From an uncultured Sphingobacteriales bacterium (lineage in GTDB: Bacteria; Bacteroidota; Bacteroidia; Chitinophagales; Chitinophagaceae): a stretch of 64,000 nt of DNA. Shown one piece after another: positions 53,855 to 63,024 of the stretch. The DNA is taken from NCBI GenBank assembly GCA_937871285.1, contig CALMQS010000088.1, forward strand, positions 19,199-83,198, read 5' to 3'. The position numbers and the translations under genes are program-made. The notes below the pieces were generated by a model. It saw only the letters and a list, made by a program, of their open reading frames with translations, did no database searches and had not been told where the DNA came from. The stretch's first letter is position 1; each line of letters starts with the position of its first letter.

Positions 53855-54541
53855 TTAGGCTGCTGAGGGCTGCTCCTTACCGTTAGCCGCATAGCTTTTG
53901 TATTCCTTCATCCAGTGCCATAATCCGAATGAAGCAATTAAAGTGAAGATGAAATATTCTATACTGTAAAATTTCACCCCTTTTATGAAATACAGGCAGG
54001 TGGCCACAATATCCACCACTATCCATATCACCCAGCATTCAATCTTTTTTTGTATCATGTAAAAAGTAGTTACAATGCTCATTACCATAATAAAAGAGTC
54101 AATGTAGGGGTAGGCGCTGGGCAATGCAAAAACAACGGGGAACCAATGATGCAGGTTGCTGGCCGATTTGCCCAGTATAAAAGTACCGGCAATACCAATG
54201 GTAATGGTTAGCCACAGCTGGCCTTTTTTCATGTAACTGACTTTTAGCTCCTGCCTGCTGTCTGCTTCGCCCGGCCGGGGATGAGCCCAGCGCCACCAGC
54301 CTATAATATTGGTTACAAAAAAGAAGGCCTGTAAAAACATATCCGGGTAAAGCTGAATCTGGTAATACAGTATAAAAGCCAGTACAACATTCACAATGCC
54401 TGCAGGCCAGCTCCATATATTGGCTTTTGCCGAAAGCCATACCGCCAGCAATCCAAAAAGCACTCCAAAGAATTCAATATAGCTCATGGCGTATCCCAGT
54501 ATGTTGAAGAACTCGGTATGGACGCTGAAAAAATAGTTCAC
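53855..54541 (-). CDS. pnuC: PnuC-family nicotinamide riboside (or thiamine-type) transporter
   Basis: The 228-residue product has about seven membrane helices and the PnuC-type WWRW motif at about 81-84 (NIIGWWRWAHP), plus IWSWPAGIVNVVLAFILYY near 46-64. PnuC proteins passively import nicotinamide riboside; related forms carry thiamine or other vitamins. It converges with the aminotransferase (9-bp gap). The name rests on family motif and length; substrate subtype is not settled. Confidence 0.88.
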   Translation of the reverse strand: MNYFFSVHTEFFNILGYAMSYIEFFGVLFGLLAVWLSAKANIWSWPAGIVNVVLAFILYYQIQLYPDMFLQAFFFVTNIIGWWRWAHPRPGEADSRQELKVSYMKKGQLWLTITIGIAGTFILGKSASNLHHWFPVVFALPSAYPYIDSFIMVMSIVTTFYMIQKKIECWVIWIVVDIVATCLYFIKGVKFYSIEYFIFTLIASFGLWHWMKEYKSYAANGKEQPSAA

Positions 54542-54668
54542 TAAAAAGCTGTTTAAAATTAGTTTTTAATATAGCCACTGACTTGTTTCTTGCCGCGAAT
54601 GTCACAAATGGGGAGGAATTATTCGTGGAAATTAGTGTGATTCCTGTCCGTCCGGCAGGCGGGCGTGG
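54542..54668. other. Intergenic stretch with repeat-like fragments
   Basis: The GCCGCGAATGTCACAAAT... and ATTCGTGGAAATTAGTGTG segments resemble dispersed repeats common between Bacteroidota genes. CCGTCCGGCAGGCGGG near 54647 is a small hairpin at the end of mqnD. Confidence 0.35.
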
Positions 54669-55529
54669 CTAAAGAGACTGTATAAAGATATCATTTATCA
54701 TTCCCGCTGCCTTTTTCCCCTGTTCATTTATTTCAATGAATCGCTTTACCGCTTTCCTTCCGTCTGCTCCCAGGTTTATGGAATACTGATTTACATACAA
54801 ATCAATGTGCCGGCGCATCACTTCCTCCTCCATTTCCTGCGCATGCTGCACAACATAAGGAGGAAGCAAAGGGTAATTGCCAAATGCGTATTCAACGCTT
54901 TGCCTTATCAGTGCGTTGAGCTTTGATTGTATTTCCGGGCTAAAGCTCCGGCGCGTTACAATGCCTCCTAACGGTATAGGGTAACCGGTTCGCTTTTCCC
55001 AGTAATCGCCCAGGTCCATCAGTTTAAACAATCCTCTTTTTTGATAGGTGAACCGGTTTTCATGAATAATTACGCCGGCGGTATGGCCTGCCGCAGCCGG
55101 CGCATGCAGCAAAAAATCTTCGATTTCATTAAAAACTTTAAATATTTTTTTCTTTGCATTGGGGAAGGCTAATGAAAAGAGCAAATGAGCGGTAGTGTTT
55201 TCTCCGGGAATAGCTATTGTATAGTCGTTCATGTTTGGGATATCGCTGCCGGGTTGCGCGGGTTGACCGGATATGAGCAGCGGGCCAACCCCTTTTCCCA
55301 GGGCGCCGCCACTTTGCAGCACAACATAATGCTGCAGCATCAGGGGCAATGCCCCGCAGCTCACTTTACTTACATCTAATTTGCCTTCTATAGCCCATTC
55401 GTTAAGGGTTTGCACATCTTCCAGCACCACTTCAAAAGACAATCCTTTGGTATCCATTTTGCCATTGACCAGCGCGTCAAAAATAAAAGTATCGTTAGGG
55501 CATGGCGAAAATCCAAGTGTAAGTTTCAT
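54669..55529 (-). CDS. mqnD: 1,4-dihydroxy-6-naphthoate synthase MqnD
   Basis: The 286-residue product starts with LGFSPCPNDTFIFDAL, a highly recognisable MqnD signature, followed by VSCGALPLMLQHYVVLQSGG and later GIVTRRSFSP. In the futalosine route to menaquinone it converts cyclic de-hypoxanthine futalosine into 1,4-dihydroxy-6-naphthoate. It is the second gene of a pair with mqnB, 26 bp downstream. The protein is full length, cytoplasmic, with no signal peptide. Confidence 0.93.
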   Translation of the reverse strand: MKLTLGFSPCPNDTFIFDALVNGKMDTKGLSFEVVLEDVQTLNEWAIEGKLDVSKVSCGALPLMLQHYVVLQSGGALGKGVGPLLISGQPAQPGSDIPNMNDYTIAIPGENTTAHLLFSLAFPNAKKKIFKVFNEIEDFLLHAPAAAGHTAGVIIHENRFTYQKRGLFKLMDLGDYWEKRTGYPIPLGGIVTRRSFSPEIQSKLNALIRQSVEYAFGNYPLLPPYVVQHAQEMEEEVMRRHIDLYVNQYSINLGADGRKAVKRFIEINEQGKKAAGMINDIFIQSL

Positions 55530-55555
55530 GTTTTAAGGAGTTGTTTAAATAGCCT

Positions 55556-56221
55556 TTAGTCCTGGTTCAGGAACTGGTGCATGACCACAATCAGTTCCCG
55601 GTTTAAATGATCAATGGCTTCCTGCATCCGCCATTTTGTTTTATCCCTTTCACCCACGAAATTGGAAACGGCTCTCAGCTGGATGAAAGGAACGGCTTCC
55701 TGCAGGCAAACATAATGCAAAGCAGCGCCTTCCATGGATTCAATTACTGCACCATACTTTTCTATAAGCTGCTGCATCCTGGCGGCGCCGGTGGTTATTT
55801 CATTAATGCTTACGCCTCTTACCGCGGGCAGCTTTATTCTTTCCATAAGCTGCCGGTGCGGGTTTGTCAGCATCCTTCCCGAAAAAGGAAATATATTTTC
55901 TTCAGCCAGGTTCAGATCAAAAATATCGCTGAATTCGCCGCCTTCTTCCACACCCAGATCTCCCATCACCTCTTCGCGGATCATAACAACAGCACCCGGC
56001 GGATAAAAAGGATGCAGGCTGCCTCCTATGCCTGCCTGAATAACGATATGGGGCCGGTTTGCGCTTATGTATTTGGTAAGCGCGTAAATGGTATTAACCA
56101 TTCCTGCGCCTGTTATCAGCACATGGGTATTGCAGTTTTTACGATAATACATTTTTTCGGCGAGATACTCCCTGGTCGTTTGAATTTCACCGGGAGTGGC
56201 TGCCGTTAACAGGATGTTCAT
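55556..56221 (-). CDS. mqnB: Futalosine hydrolase MqnB
   Basis: The 221-residue product has the nucleoside phosphorylase-like fold, with TAATPGEIQTTREYL near the start, VLITGAGMVNTIYALTKY, VIQAGIGGSL and the ligand-binding IESMEGAAL motif. It removes hypoxanthine from futalosine in the menaquinone pathway. Together with mqnD this establishes that the organism uses the futalosine route and not the classical Men pathway. Start ATG at 56221 is uncontested. Confidence 0.92.
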   Translation of the reverse strand: MNILLTAATPGEIQTTREYLAEKMYYRKNCNTHVLITGAGMVNTIYALTKYISANRPHIVIQAGIGGSLHPFYPPGAVVMIREEVMGDLGVEEGGEFSDIFDLNLAEENIFPFSGRMLTNPHRQLMERIKLPAVRGVSINEITTGAARMQQLIEKYGAVIESMEGAALHYVCLQEAVPFIQLRAVSNFVGERDKTKWRMQEAIDHLNRELIVVMHQFLNQD

Positions 56222-56296
56222 GATACAAATGTCTGTATTTCGGTTATGATATGACGCCAGTACACTGGGTTTTTACCGGGCTTCCCTGTTAAATCC

Positions 56297-56304
56297 TAAC
56301 TTTG
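56297..56304 (+). promoter_or_regulatory. -7 box of the pterin synthase operon
   Basis: TAACTTTG matches TAnnTTTG exactly and ends 16 bp before the ATG at 56321, implying a very short leader. The divergent mqnB start is at 56221. Confidence 0.5.
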
Positions 56305-56320
56305 CCAAAATTTTTCAGGT

Positions 56321-56731
56321 ATGGTGTACCTCACCCGTGTGGAACATTTTAATGCGGCGCATAAATTATTTAACCCCCAATGGAGCAGGGAAAAGAACGA
56401 AGCGGTGTTTGGCAAATGTGCCAACGAGAACTGGCATGGCCACAATTATGAATTGTATGTAACCATTAAGGGAGCGCCCGATCCGGATACCGGTTTTGTG
56501 CTGGACGTAAAAAAATTAAGCGGGATCATAAAAGCGCATGTGCTGGAAAAAGTAGATCATCTTAACCTGAACGAAGATGTGGATTTTATGCGTGGCAAAA
56601 TGTGTTCAACAGAAAATCTGGCAGTAGCCATATGGGAGCAGCTTGAGGCGTTTCTTCCGCACGAAGTGCAATTGCATGCTGTAAAGCTGTACGAAACCCC
56701 AAGCATTTTCGTGGAGTATTATGGCAGATAA
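56321..56731 (+). CDS. 6-pyruvoyl-tetrahydropterin synthase/QueD family, copy 1
   Basis: The 136-residue product has the zinc site of the family: His in EHFNAAH near 14, then HGHNYEL near 43. The catalytic Cys lies in FGKCANENW, where eukaryotic PTPS has a comparable KCNNPNGHGHNYK pattern, and EKVDHLNLNEDV and LYETPSIFVEY close the fold. It could make 6-pyruvoyl-tetrahydropterin for biopterin, or 6-carboxy-tetrahydropterin for queuosine. The motif favours the PTPS subtype. It lies at the head of a plus-strand run with copy 2 and folE. Confidence 0.88.
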   Translation: MVYLTRVEHFNAAHKLFNPQWSREKNEAVFGKCANENWHGHNYELYVTIKGAPDPDTGFVLDVKKLSGIIKAHVLEKVDHLNLNEDVDFMRGKMCSTENLAVAIWEQLEAFLPHEVQLHAVKLYETPSIFVEYYGR

Positions 56732-56791
56732 ACCGGTGATGTATCATCATTTGAACGATATATGTATTTTTGACGGGAATGAATAGAAAAT

Positions 56792-57205
56792 ATGAATAAA
56801 AAAGTAGCGGTTTTCAGGAGAGAGCGTTTTAACGCAGCTCACCGGTTATATAATCCCCGGTGGGATGATGCTACCAACTTTCGCGTGTTTGGCAAATGCA
56901 GCAACCCGCATTATCACGGGCATAATTATGAACTGGAGGTAAAGGTAACCGGTGAGCCACAGGCAGATACCGGGTTTGTAATGGATATGAAGGTTTTATC
57001 AGACCTGGTTCAGCAACATGTGGTGGAGCGCTTTGATCATAAAAACCTGAATCTCGACACGGCAGAATTTAAAGAACTTAACCCAACAGCAGAGCATATT
57101 GCTATGGTCATATATGACCTGCTGCGGCCCCATATTAATAAGGCACACGACATGCAGGTACGGTTGTATGAAACACCCAGGAACTTTGTAGAATACCCGG
57201 CCTGA
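56792..57205 (+). CDS. 6-pyruvoyl-tetrahydropterin synthase/QueD family, copy 2
   Basis: The 137-residue product shares the architecture of copy 1: RFNAAHRLYNPRW near 11, FGKCSNPHYHGHNYELEV near 31 (catalytic Cys and zinc His), ERFDHKNLNLDT and LYETPRNFVEY. It follows copy 1 by 60 bp and precedes folE by 50 bp. Both copies keep the catalytic residues, so neither is obviously decayed. Whether they catalyse successive, alternative or redundant reactions is unknown. Confidence 0.88.
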   Translation: MNKKVAVFRRERFNAAHRLYNPRWDDATNFRVFGKCSNPHYHGHNYELEVKVTGEPQADTGFVMDMKVLSDLVQQHVVERFDHKNLNLDTAEFKELNPTAEHIAMVIYDLLRPHINKAHDMQVRLYETPRNFVEYPA

Positions 57206-57255
57206 TGTACAAACCATTCTCAGTTTTTATACTTTTCAAATTCTCAAATTGATAT

Positions 57256-57852
57256 ATGGCATATAAAAAGGTAGAGCAATACGATGAAGCGTCCACTTTG
57301 TTGCTAACGGAAAACTATACTAAAACACTCAGGCTGCTGGGAGAAAACCCCGAAAGAGAAGGATTGCTGAAAACGCCAGAACGCATGGCAAAAGCGATCC
57401 AGTATCTTACGCAGGGCTATAATATGAGCGCCGAAAACATCCTGAATTCGGCCAAGTTTCATGAACCGATGAGCGAAATGATCATTGTAAAAGATATTGA
57501 GCTATACAGCATGTGCGAACATCATATGCTGCCTTTTTTTGGTAAGGCGCATGTGGCGTATATTCCAAACGGCTGGATAACCGGCTTAAGTAAAATTGCC
57601 CGTGTGGTAGATGTATACGCCCGCCGCCTGCAGGTGCAGGAAAGGCTGACCACGGAGATATTAGATGCTATTAAAAACACACTACAACCCTTAGGTGTTG
57701 CCGTGGTTATTGAGGCCTCTCACTTATGTATGATGATGAGAGGCGTGCAAAAGCAAAATTCCGTAACCACTACCTCCGCCTTTTTTGGCGAGTTTGAGAA
57801 GGGCGAAACCCGCAGTGAATTTATCAGGCTGATAGGTTCTTCATTGCATTAG
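57256..57852 (+). CDS. folE: GTP cyclohydrolase I FolE
   Basis: The 198-residue product contains the zinc-binding [10 protein letters not shown] near 87-96, [18 protein letters not shown], then [13 protein letters not shown], and the C-terminal [15 protein letters not shown]. The enzyme opens GTP to 7,8-dihydroneopterin triphosphate, the shared precursor of folate, biopterin and queuosine. Its place behind two PTPS-type genes means this operon could supply substrate and synthase together. The length and motifs are canonical. Confidence 0.96.
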   Translation: MAYKKVEQYDEASTLLLTENYTKTLRLLGENPEREGLLKTPERMAKAIQYLTQGYNMSAENILNSAKFHEPMSEMIIVKDIELYSMCEHHMLPFFGKAHVAYIPNGWITGLSKIARVVDVYARRLQVQERLTTEILDAIKNTLQPLGVAVVIEASHLCMMMRGVQKQNSVTTTSAFFGEFEKGETRSEFIRLIGSSLH

Positions 57853-57936
57853 TTATTATAATTACGCAAACGAAAAATACCGGGTATCTTTTTGTACCCT
57901 GGCGGCATACATTTAAATTTCAGATTTCAAATTCCA

Positions 57937-58872
57937 ATGAAACAGGTTGTTATTTTTTTTAGCCTTATGATGACGGGGGTCTTTTATGTTGAGGCGCAGG
58001 ATAAGGAGGTGTATATGTTTAGCTATTTTAAAAATAATGGCGAAGATGGCCTGCACCTGGCATATAGTAAGGATGGGTATACTTTTACTGCGCTTAAGCA
58101 GGATAGCTCTTTTTTAACACCACGGGTTGGAAAGGATAAGCTCATGCGCGACCCCTGTATTATACGCGGGGCGGATGGGCGGTTTCACATGGTATGGACG
58201 GTAAGCTGGGGCGAGCGGGGAATAGGGTATGCTTCATCGCCCGACCTGGTGCATTGGAGTGAGCAGCGTTACCTGCCTGTAATGCAGCATGAGCCCGGTG
58301 CGCTGAACTGCTGGGCGCCGGAGCTTACTTATGATAGTAAGAAGAAGCAATACATGATTTACTGGGCAACTACTATACCCGGTCGTTTCCCGGCAACAGA
58401 TACTACGGGCGATGGAAATTATAATCACCGGATGTATTATACAACTACAGAAGATTTTGAGCAGTTTTCACCCCCGGAAATATTGTACGATAAAGGCTTC
58501 AATATAATTGATGCAACCATTCAGCCCCGGGGTAAAAAATTTTTCATGTTCCTGAAAGATGAAACCAAAAAGCCTGTGCCGCAAAAAAATATCCGCATTG
58601 CCGTAAGTAATCGTATCGGTTCAGGGTATAGTGTGCCGTCGAAGCCCATTACAGGAAGTTACTGGGCCGAAGGTCCAACAGCTATTTTAATTAAAGGAAA
58701 GTGGTTTGTATATTTCGACAAATATGCCGATCACCGGTATGGAGCGGTAGTTTCATCCAACCTCAAGCAATGGACGGATATTTCCGGTAAAATTTCTTTT
58801 CCGGCAGGGGCACGGCATGGTACGGTATTTAGCATAACAGAAAAGGAGTTTCAATCTTTCTTCAGGCAATAA
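57937..58872 (+). CDS. GH43-type glycosyl hydrolase
   Basis: The ATG at 57937 (MKQVVIFFSLMMTGVFYVEAQ) gives a signal peptide; the 15 residues before it are not included. The 311-residue protein has five-bladed propeller features: LMRDPCIIRGADGRFHMVWT near 82, WAPELTYDSKKKQYMIYWAT near 130, and YWAEGPTAILIKGKWFVYFD with the likely catalytic Glu near 250. Members cleave arabinosyl, xylosyl or galactosyl bonds. It stands alone, without an adjacent SusC/SusD pair. Confidence 0.85.
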   Translation: MKQVVIFFSLMMTGVFYVEAQDKEVYMFSYFKNNGEDGLHLAYSKDGYTFTALKQDSSFLTPRVGKDKLMRDPCIIRGADGRFHMVWTVSWGERGIGYASSPDLVHWSEQRYLPVMQHEPGALNCWAPELTYDSKKKQYMIYWATTIPGRFPATDTTGDGNYNHRMYYTTTEDFEQFSPPEILYDKGFNIIDATIQPRGKKFFMFLKDETKKPVPQKNIRIAVSNRIGSGYSVPSKPITGSYWAEGPTAILIKGKWFVYFDKYADHRYGAVVSSNLKQWTDISGKISFPAGARHGTVFSITEKEFQSFFRQ

Positions 58873-58927
58873 TATATTTGATCGGTACTATTATGGAGCA
58901 AGTAGCGTATCGTCTGTGAAATCCCTT

Positions 58928-58935
58928 TATTTTTG
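58928..58935 (+). promoter_or_regulatory. Candidate -7 box of fabD
   Basis: TATTTTTG matches the consensus TAnnTTTG, 68 bp before the fabD ATG. No clear -33 element is seen. Confidence 0.35.
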
Positions 58936-59003
58936 GAAAATAAAATGATTACGATCCTGCCAGGCATATTTTTTAGCCGGTTAAACCAATAAAATATTTC
59001 TAA

Positions 59004-59894
59004 ATGAAACACGCATATGTATTTCCCGGACAAGGTTCGCAATTTGCCGGAATGGGTAAGGAACTGTATGAAACCAGCAGCACGGCAAAAGCTTTGTTTG
59101 AAAGCGCCAATGATATAGCCGGTTTTCGTATTTCCGATACTATGTTCCATGGTACAGATGAAGACCTGAAGCAAACCAAAGTAACCCAGCCGGCGGTGTT
59201 CCTGCACTCGGCAATCCGGTTTATAACACTGGAGGCGGTTGTTCCCGATATGGTTGCGGGCCATTCACTGGGCGAATTTTCTGCACTGGTGGCCAATAAA
59301 ACCCTGGCATTTGAAGACGCGCTGAAATTAGTGATCGTTCGGGCGCAGGCCATGCAAAAAGCGTGTGAGCTACAGCCTTCCGCTATGGCCGCAGTGCTGG
59401 CATTAGATGACGCGAAGGTAGAGGAAATATGCGCTGCCATTCAGCAGGAAACAGGAGAGATTGTAGTGCCGGCCAATTACAACTGCCCCGGACAATTAGT
59501 AATAAGCGGATCGGTAAAAGGAATTGAAATAGCCTGCCAGCGCATGAAGGAAGCAGGCGCTAAACGGGCATTACCGCTGCCGGTGGGCGGCGCGTTTCAC
59601 TCACCCTTAATGGAGCCCGCCAAAGCGGAACTGGCAGCGGCTATTGAAGCTACGGCTTTCAGCATTCCTTCCTGCCCAGTATACCAGAATGTAACGGGGT
59701 TGCCCGTTACGGATCCCGCGGTAATAAAAAAGAACCTGGTAGCGCAGTTAACCGGCGCGGTTAGATGGACACAGAGCATACAAAAAATGATAGCCGATGG
59801 CGCCACACGGTTTACCGAAGTGGGCCCGGGAAAAGTATTACAGGGGTTGATTGTAAAAATTGATAAAACGGCTGTGGTGGAAGGAGCAAACTAA
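59004..59894 (+). CDS. fabD: Malonyl-CoA:acyl-carrier-protein transacylase FabD
   Basis: The 296-residue product begins AYVFPGQGSQFAGMGKEL, has the nucleophile elbow GHSLGE at 86-91 with Ser88, and the later catalytic GGAFHSPLM His near 197. It transfers malonyl from CoA to acyl carrier protein, the committed step of fatty acid synthesis. The gene stands alone on the plus strand, not beside fabH or fabF as in some bacteria. The 192 bp after it lead to the ric promoter. Confidence 0.95.
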   Translation: MKHAYVFPGQGSQFAGMGKELYETSSTAKALFESANDIAGFRISDTMFHGTDEDLKQTKVTQPAVFLHSAIRFITLEAVVPDMVAGHSLGEFSALVANKTLAFEDALKLVIVRAQAMQKACELQPSAMAAVLALDDAKVEEICAAIQQETGEIVVPANYNCPGQLVISGSVKGIEIACQRMKEAGAKRALPLPVGGAFHSPLMEPAKAELAAAIEATAFSIPSCPVYQNVTGLPVTDPAVIKKNLVAQLTGAVRWTQSIQKMIADGATRFTEVGPGKVLQGLIVKIDKTAVVEGAN

Positions 59895-60008
59895 GCTGCC
59901 TGGAAAAAAGTAAAGCTGCAACTGATTGGCGGAAGCTTTTGGAACTGACTTTAATCATGTAATTACCGGAAACTGATATAAGATCGTCACTAAACTGTAA
60001 AAAATAAA

Positions 60009-60055
60009 ATAATAAAAGTATTTAATTACTTTTATTATAAAAAGGTTTAGCTTTG
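60009..60055 (+). promoter_or_regulatory. ric promoter with a perfect 12-bp inverted repeat
   Basis: ATAATAAAAGTA (60009-60020) pairs perfectly with TACTTTTATTAT (60027-60038), separated by six bases. TAGCTTTG at 60048-60055 is an exact -7 box, 9 bp later, so the palindrome covers the -33 region. An Rrf2/NsrR-type or Crp/Fnr-type regulator would fit, as expected for an iron-sulphur repair gene; neither is shown. Leader to the ATG at 60087 is about 25 bp. Confidence 0.7.
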
Positions 60056-60086
60056 CGCTATAATTAAAACTTAAAAGCGCACAGAT

Positions 60087-61046
60087 ATGGACACGATCAC
60101 AGAAAACATACTCAACGTAACCTTACTGGAACCCCGGCAAAAGCATCCTACCATTTTTGCCCGGTTCGATGACCTGGAAGAAGGGGAAAGTCTTACCATT
60201 CATAACGACCACGATCCCAAGCCGCTCTATTACCAGTTGCTGGGGGAAAGAGGTAATATCTTTATATGGGAATACCTTGAAGAGGGCCCGCAATCATGGA
60301 AGGTTCGCATCAGTAAACGTATTACGGGTGAAAATGAAGAGACCCTTGGAGCTATTGCCGCTAAAGATCTGCGTAAGGCCGAAGTATTTAAGAAGTATGG
60401 ATTAGACTTTTGTTGTGGCGGTAAAAAAACAGTAAAAGAAGCCTGTGCGGAGAAAGGAATTGATGTAACTAAAGTAGAGAAGGAGCTGCAGCAGGCCGAT
60501 AAGAACCCTTCTGTGCGCCCTTTACCATACAATGACTGGAGCCTTGATTTCCTGGCAGATTATATCGTAAACACGCACCATAGCTATGTACGTAAAACAT
60601 TACCCGATATAAAAGGGTATGCTTTAAAGGTAGCACAGGTGCATGGCGCACAGCACCCGGAGCTCATCCCCATTCAGCAACTCGTAGAAGAAGTGAATAA
60701 AGAACTGAGTGAACATCTGGTGAAGGAGGAGAAAATATTATTCCCTTTCATTAAGGAGCTGGTAATGGCAAAAGACAGGAGCCAGTCGCCGCGTGCGGTG
60801 CAGTTTGGCAGTGTACAAAATCCCATACATATGATGGAGGCTGAACATGAAACGGCCGGCAAATGCCTGGAAGAGATCAGAACGCTGAGCAATAATTACA
60901 CTTTGCCTGAAGATGCCTGTGCCAGTTACAGCCTGCTGTTTAAGATGCTGAACGATTTTGAAGAAGACCTACATATTCATGTTCATCTTGAAAATAATAT
61001 CCTGTTTCCAAAAGCGATAGCACTGGAGAAGCAGTTGAACCCATGA
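60087..61046 (+). CDS. ric: Di-iron iron-sulphur cluster repair protein (Ric/ScdA) with N-terminal DUF2249
   Basis: The 319-residue product has a DUF2249 domain (about 15-75: PTIFARFDDLEEGESLTIHND), a short ScdA_N domain with FKKYGLDFCCGGKKT near 108, and a hemerythrin-like di-iron domain (about 150-315) with His residues in NTHHSYVRK, EHLVKEEKILFP and EAEHETAGK. It repairs iron-sulphur clusters damaged by nitric oxide or peroxide in the cytoplasm. The promoter palindrome supports stress control. The DUF2249 fusion is repeated in the protein at 63021. Confidence 0.92.
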   Translation: MDTITENILNVTLLEPRQKHPTIFARFDDLEEGESLTIHNDHDPKPLYYQLLGERGNIFIWEYLEEGPQSWKVRISKRITGENEETLGAIAAKDLRKAEVFKKYGLDFCCGGKKTVKEACAEKGIDVTKVEKELQQADKNPSVRPLPYNDWSLDFLADYIVNTHHSYVRKTLPDIKGYALKVAQVHGAQHPELIPIQQLVEEVNKELSEHLVKEEKILFPFIKELVMAKDRSQSPRAVQFGSVQNPIHMMEAEHETAGKCLEEIRTLSNNYTLPEDACASYSLLFKMLNDFEEDLHIHVHLENNILFPKAIALEKQLNP

Positions 61047-61268
61047 AGCGCCCTAACCCTAACCAAAGCCGCCATCAGACCATTGTCGCGTTTCCCAGCC
61101 TGATATTGTTTAGTTATTCTATGGAAGATGTGGCAGGGTCTGAACGGCCGGCGATTCCCAGAACGATAAGCATGCGTAAATAAATGGTTGTACCTGAGCA
61201 TGGCAAAATAAGCCAGAACCAACGCGTATGAGCGAATAATTTTTGAGACGTCATTAAAAGATGATATC

Positions 61269-62627
61269 ATGGAAATTCCTGGCAAGTTATCAACACAGCA
61301 GAGAGTGGTAATAGTAGGAGCAGGCTTTGCAGGCCTTACCCTGGCAAAAAAATTATCGCCTGCATACTTTCAGGTGATACTGATTGATAAGAATAATTAT
61401 CACCAGTTTCAGCCCTTGCTTTACCAGGTGGCTACGGCTGGCGTGGAACCTAATAGCATTAGTTTTCCGCTGCGTAAAGTATTTCAAAAAAAGAAAAATG
61501 TATTTATCCGCATCGCCGAGGTTATAGCTGTTCATCCAGGCGATAAAAAAATATCTACTTCAACAGGAGAGTTGGATTATGATTTTCTGGTATTGGCCCA
61601 TGGAGCTGCTACCAATTATTTTGGTATGCCGGATATAGCCCAAAATGCCTTTTCCATGAAATCGGTATCTGAGGCATTGCTTTTGCGCAATACCCTGTTG
61701 CAAAACTATGAGCAGGCGCTCATTACCGGAAACAAAAAAGAAAAAGCAGCGTTGTTAAATATTGTGATTGTTGGAGGTGGCCCAACCGGGGTTGAGCTGG
61801 CAGGAGCCATAGCCGAAATGAAAACACAGATTTTACCCCGCGACTATCCTGAGCTGAACTTTAATAACATGAATATTCATCTTATTGAAGCTGCTCCGCG
61901 ATTATTAAATGGAATGAGCGGGAAATCTGCCGCCAGGGTTAAATCCTATCTTAAAACGCTCAGGGTTAAAGTGCATAACGGTATTTCGGTAAAAAGTTAT
62001 GACGGCTATGCGGTAACATTAAGCAACCACACCACTTTATACAGTCATTGCCTCATTTGGGCGGCAGGCATAAAAGGCAAACCGTTAAAAGGAGTGCCTG
62101 CCGAAAATGTACTGTCTAACCATAGTATTGAAGTTGATGAATTTAACCGGTTAAAAGGCCACCGGCATATCTTTGCGCTGGGCGATGTGGCAAGGATGCA
62201 AACAAAAGCAACCCCCAAAGGATATCCCCAGGTTGCTCCTGTAGCGATGCAGCAGGCTGTGCAACTGGCCGCCAATTTACAAAGACTGATTCGTCAAAAA
62301 GGAATGAGACCTTTTACGTACAGGGACAAGGGAGCCATGGCTATTGTGGGAAGGAACCGTGCTGTAGCGGAAGCGGCAGGAATAAAGCTAAGCGGCTTTG
62401 TGGCATGGATGGCCTGGCTGATGGTACACCTGATGTCTATTATCGGTGTTAAGAACCGCTTGTTGATATTAGTAAACTGGATGTGGGAATATATTACCTA
62501 CGACCAGTCGTTAAGGCTGATCATCAGGTCTTCAGAAAGAAAAAATAAAAGTACAACCAATAAAATCAATGATAATGAAAAAACCACTAATGATTTTAAT
62601 GCTCACCGGTCTCTTGTGGGCGTGTAA
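61269..62627 (+). CDS. ndh: Type II NADH dehydrogenase (NDH-2)
   Basis: The 452-residue product has two dinucleotide-binding folds: VVIVGAGFAGLTLAKKL near 12 for FAD and IVIVGGGPTGVELAGAIAEM near 168 for NADH. The C-terminal part holds a membrane-associating stretch (AWMAWLMVHLMSIIGV, ILVNWMWEYITY). NDH-2 passes electrons from NADH to quinone without pumping protons. It lies 222 bp after ric. The 61047-61268 gap has no recognised gene. The final 58 bp overlap the lipoprotein gene. Confidence 0.93.
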   Translation: MEIPGKLSTQQRVVIVGAGFAGLTLAKKLSPAYFQVILIDKNNYHQFQPLLYQVATAGVEPNSISFPLRKVFQKKKNVFIRIAEVIAVHPGDKKISTSTGELDYDFLVLAHGAATNYFGMPDIAQNAFSMKSVSEALLLRNTLLQNYEQALITGNKKEKAALLNIVIVGGGPTGVELAGAIAEMKTQILPRDYPELNFNNMNIHLIEAAPRLLNGMSGKSAARVKSYLKTLRVKVHNGISVKSYDGYAVTLSNHTTLYSHCLIWAAGIKGKPLKGVPAENVLSNHSIEVDEFNRLKGHRHIFALGDVARMQTKATPKGYPQVAPVAMQQAVQLAANLQRLIRQKGMRPFTYRDKGAMAIVGRNRAVAEAAGIKLSGFVAWMAWLMVHLMSIIGVKNRLLILVNWMWEYITYDQSLRLIIRSSERKNKSTTNKINDNEKTTNDFNAHRSLVGV

Positions 62628-63024
62628 TTCAAACGCTTCTCCTGATAGGGAAACGGTTGTGGAGTCTAACGATCATGCACATGAAACCATACTAGCGTTG
62701 AATAACGGGCAAAAATGGGAGGCGGATACACCTACAAATGAAAATGTTGAGGCTATCCGCTCAATCGCTCAAAGCTTTGCCGTGAAGCCACATACCGCAA
62801 TAACAGATTACCATGTATTGGGTTCCGGTTTGCAGAAAGGATTAAACAAAATGATACAGGAATGCAAAATGAGTGGTCCCGATCACGATGCATTGCACCA
62901 GTGGTTTGAGCCAATACTGAAGGATGTAAATGAATTGAAGAAAGTCGAAGCTATTGCATCTGCTGAAAAAATATTTCATGCTATTAATGAAAGGCTGGAT
63001 TTGTATACTCAATATTTTGAATGA
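62575..63024 (+). CDS. Small lipoprotein, unknown function
   Basis: The ATG at 62575 (MKKPLMILMLTGLLWACNSN) gives a lipobox with Cys17; an in-frame ATG six bases earlier is possible. The 149-residue product is helical, with KWEADTPTNENVEAIRSIAQ and SGPDHDALHQWFEPILKDVN. It overlaps the end of ndh and is coupled by ATGA to the next gene (63021), so all are probably in one transcript. A His-rich helical bundle could hold metal or haem; this is speculation. Confidence 0.8.
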   Translation: MKKPLMILMLTGLLWACNSNASPDRETVVESNDHAHETILALNNGQKWEADTPTNENVEAIRSIAQSFAVKPHTAITDYHVLGSGLQKGLNKMIQECKMSGPDHDALHQWFEPILKDVNELKKVEAIASAEKIFHAINERLDLYTQYFE

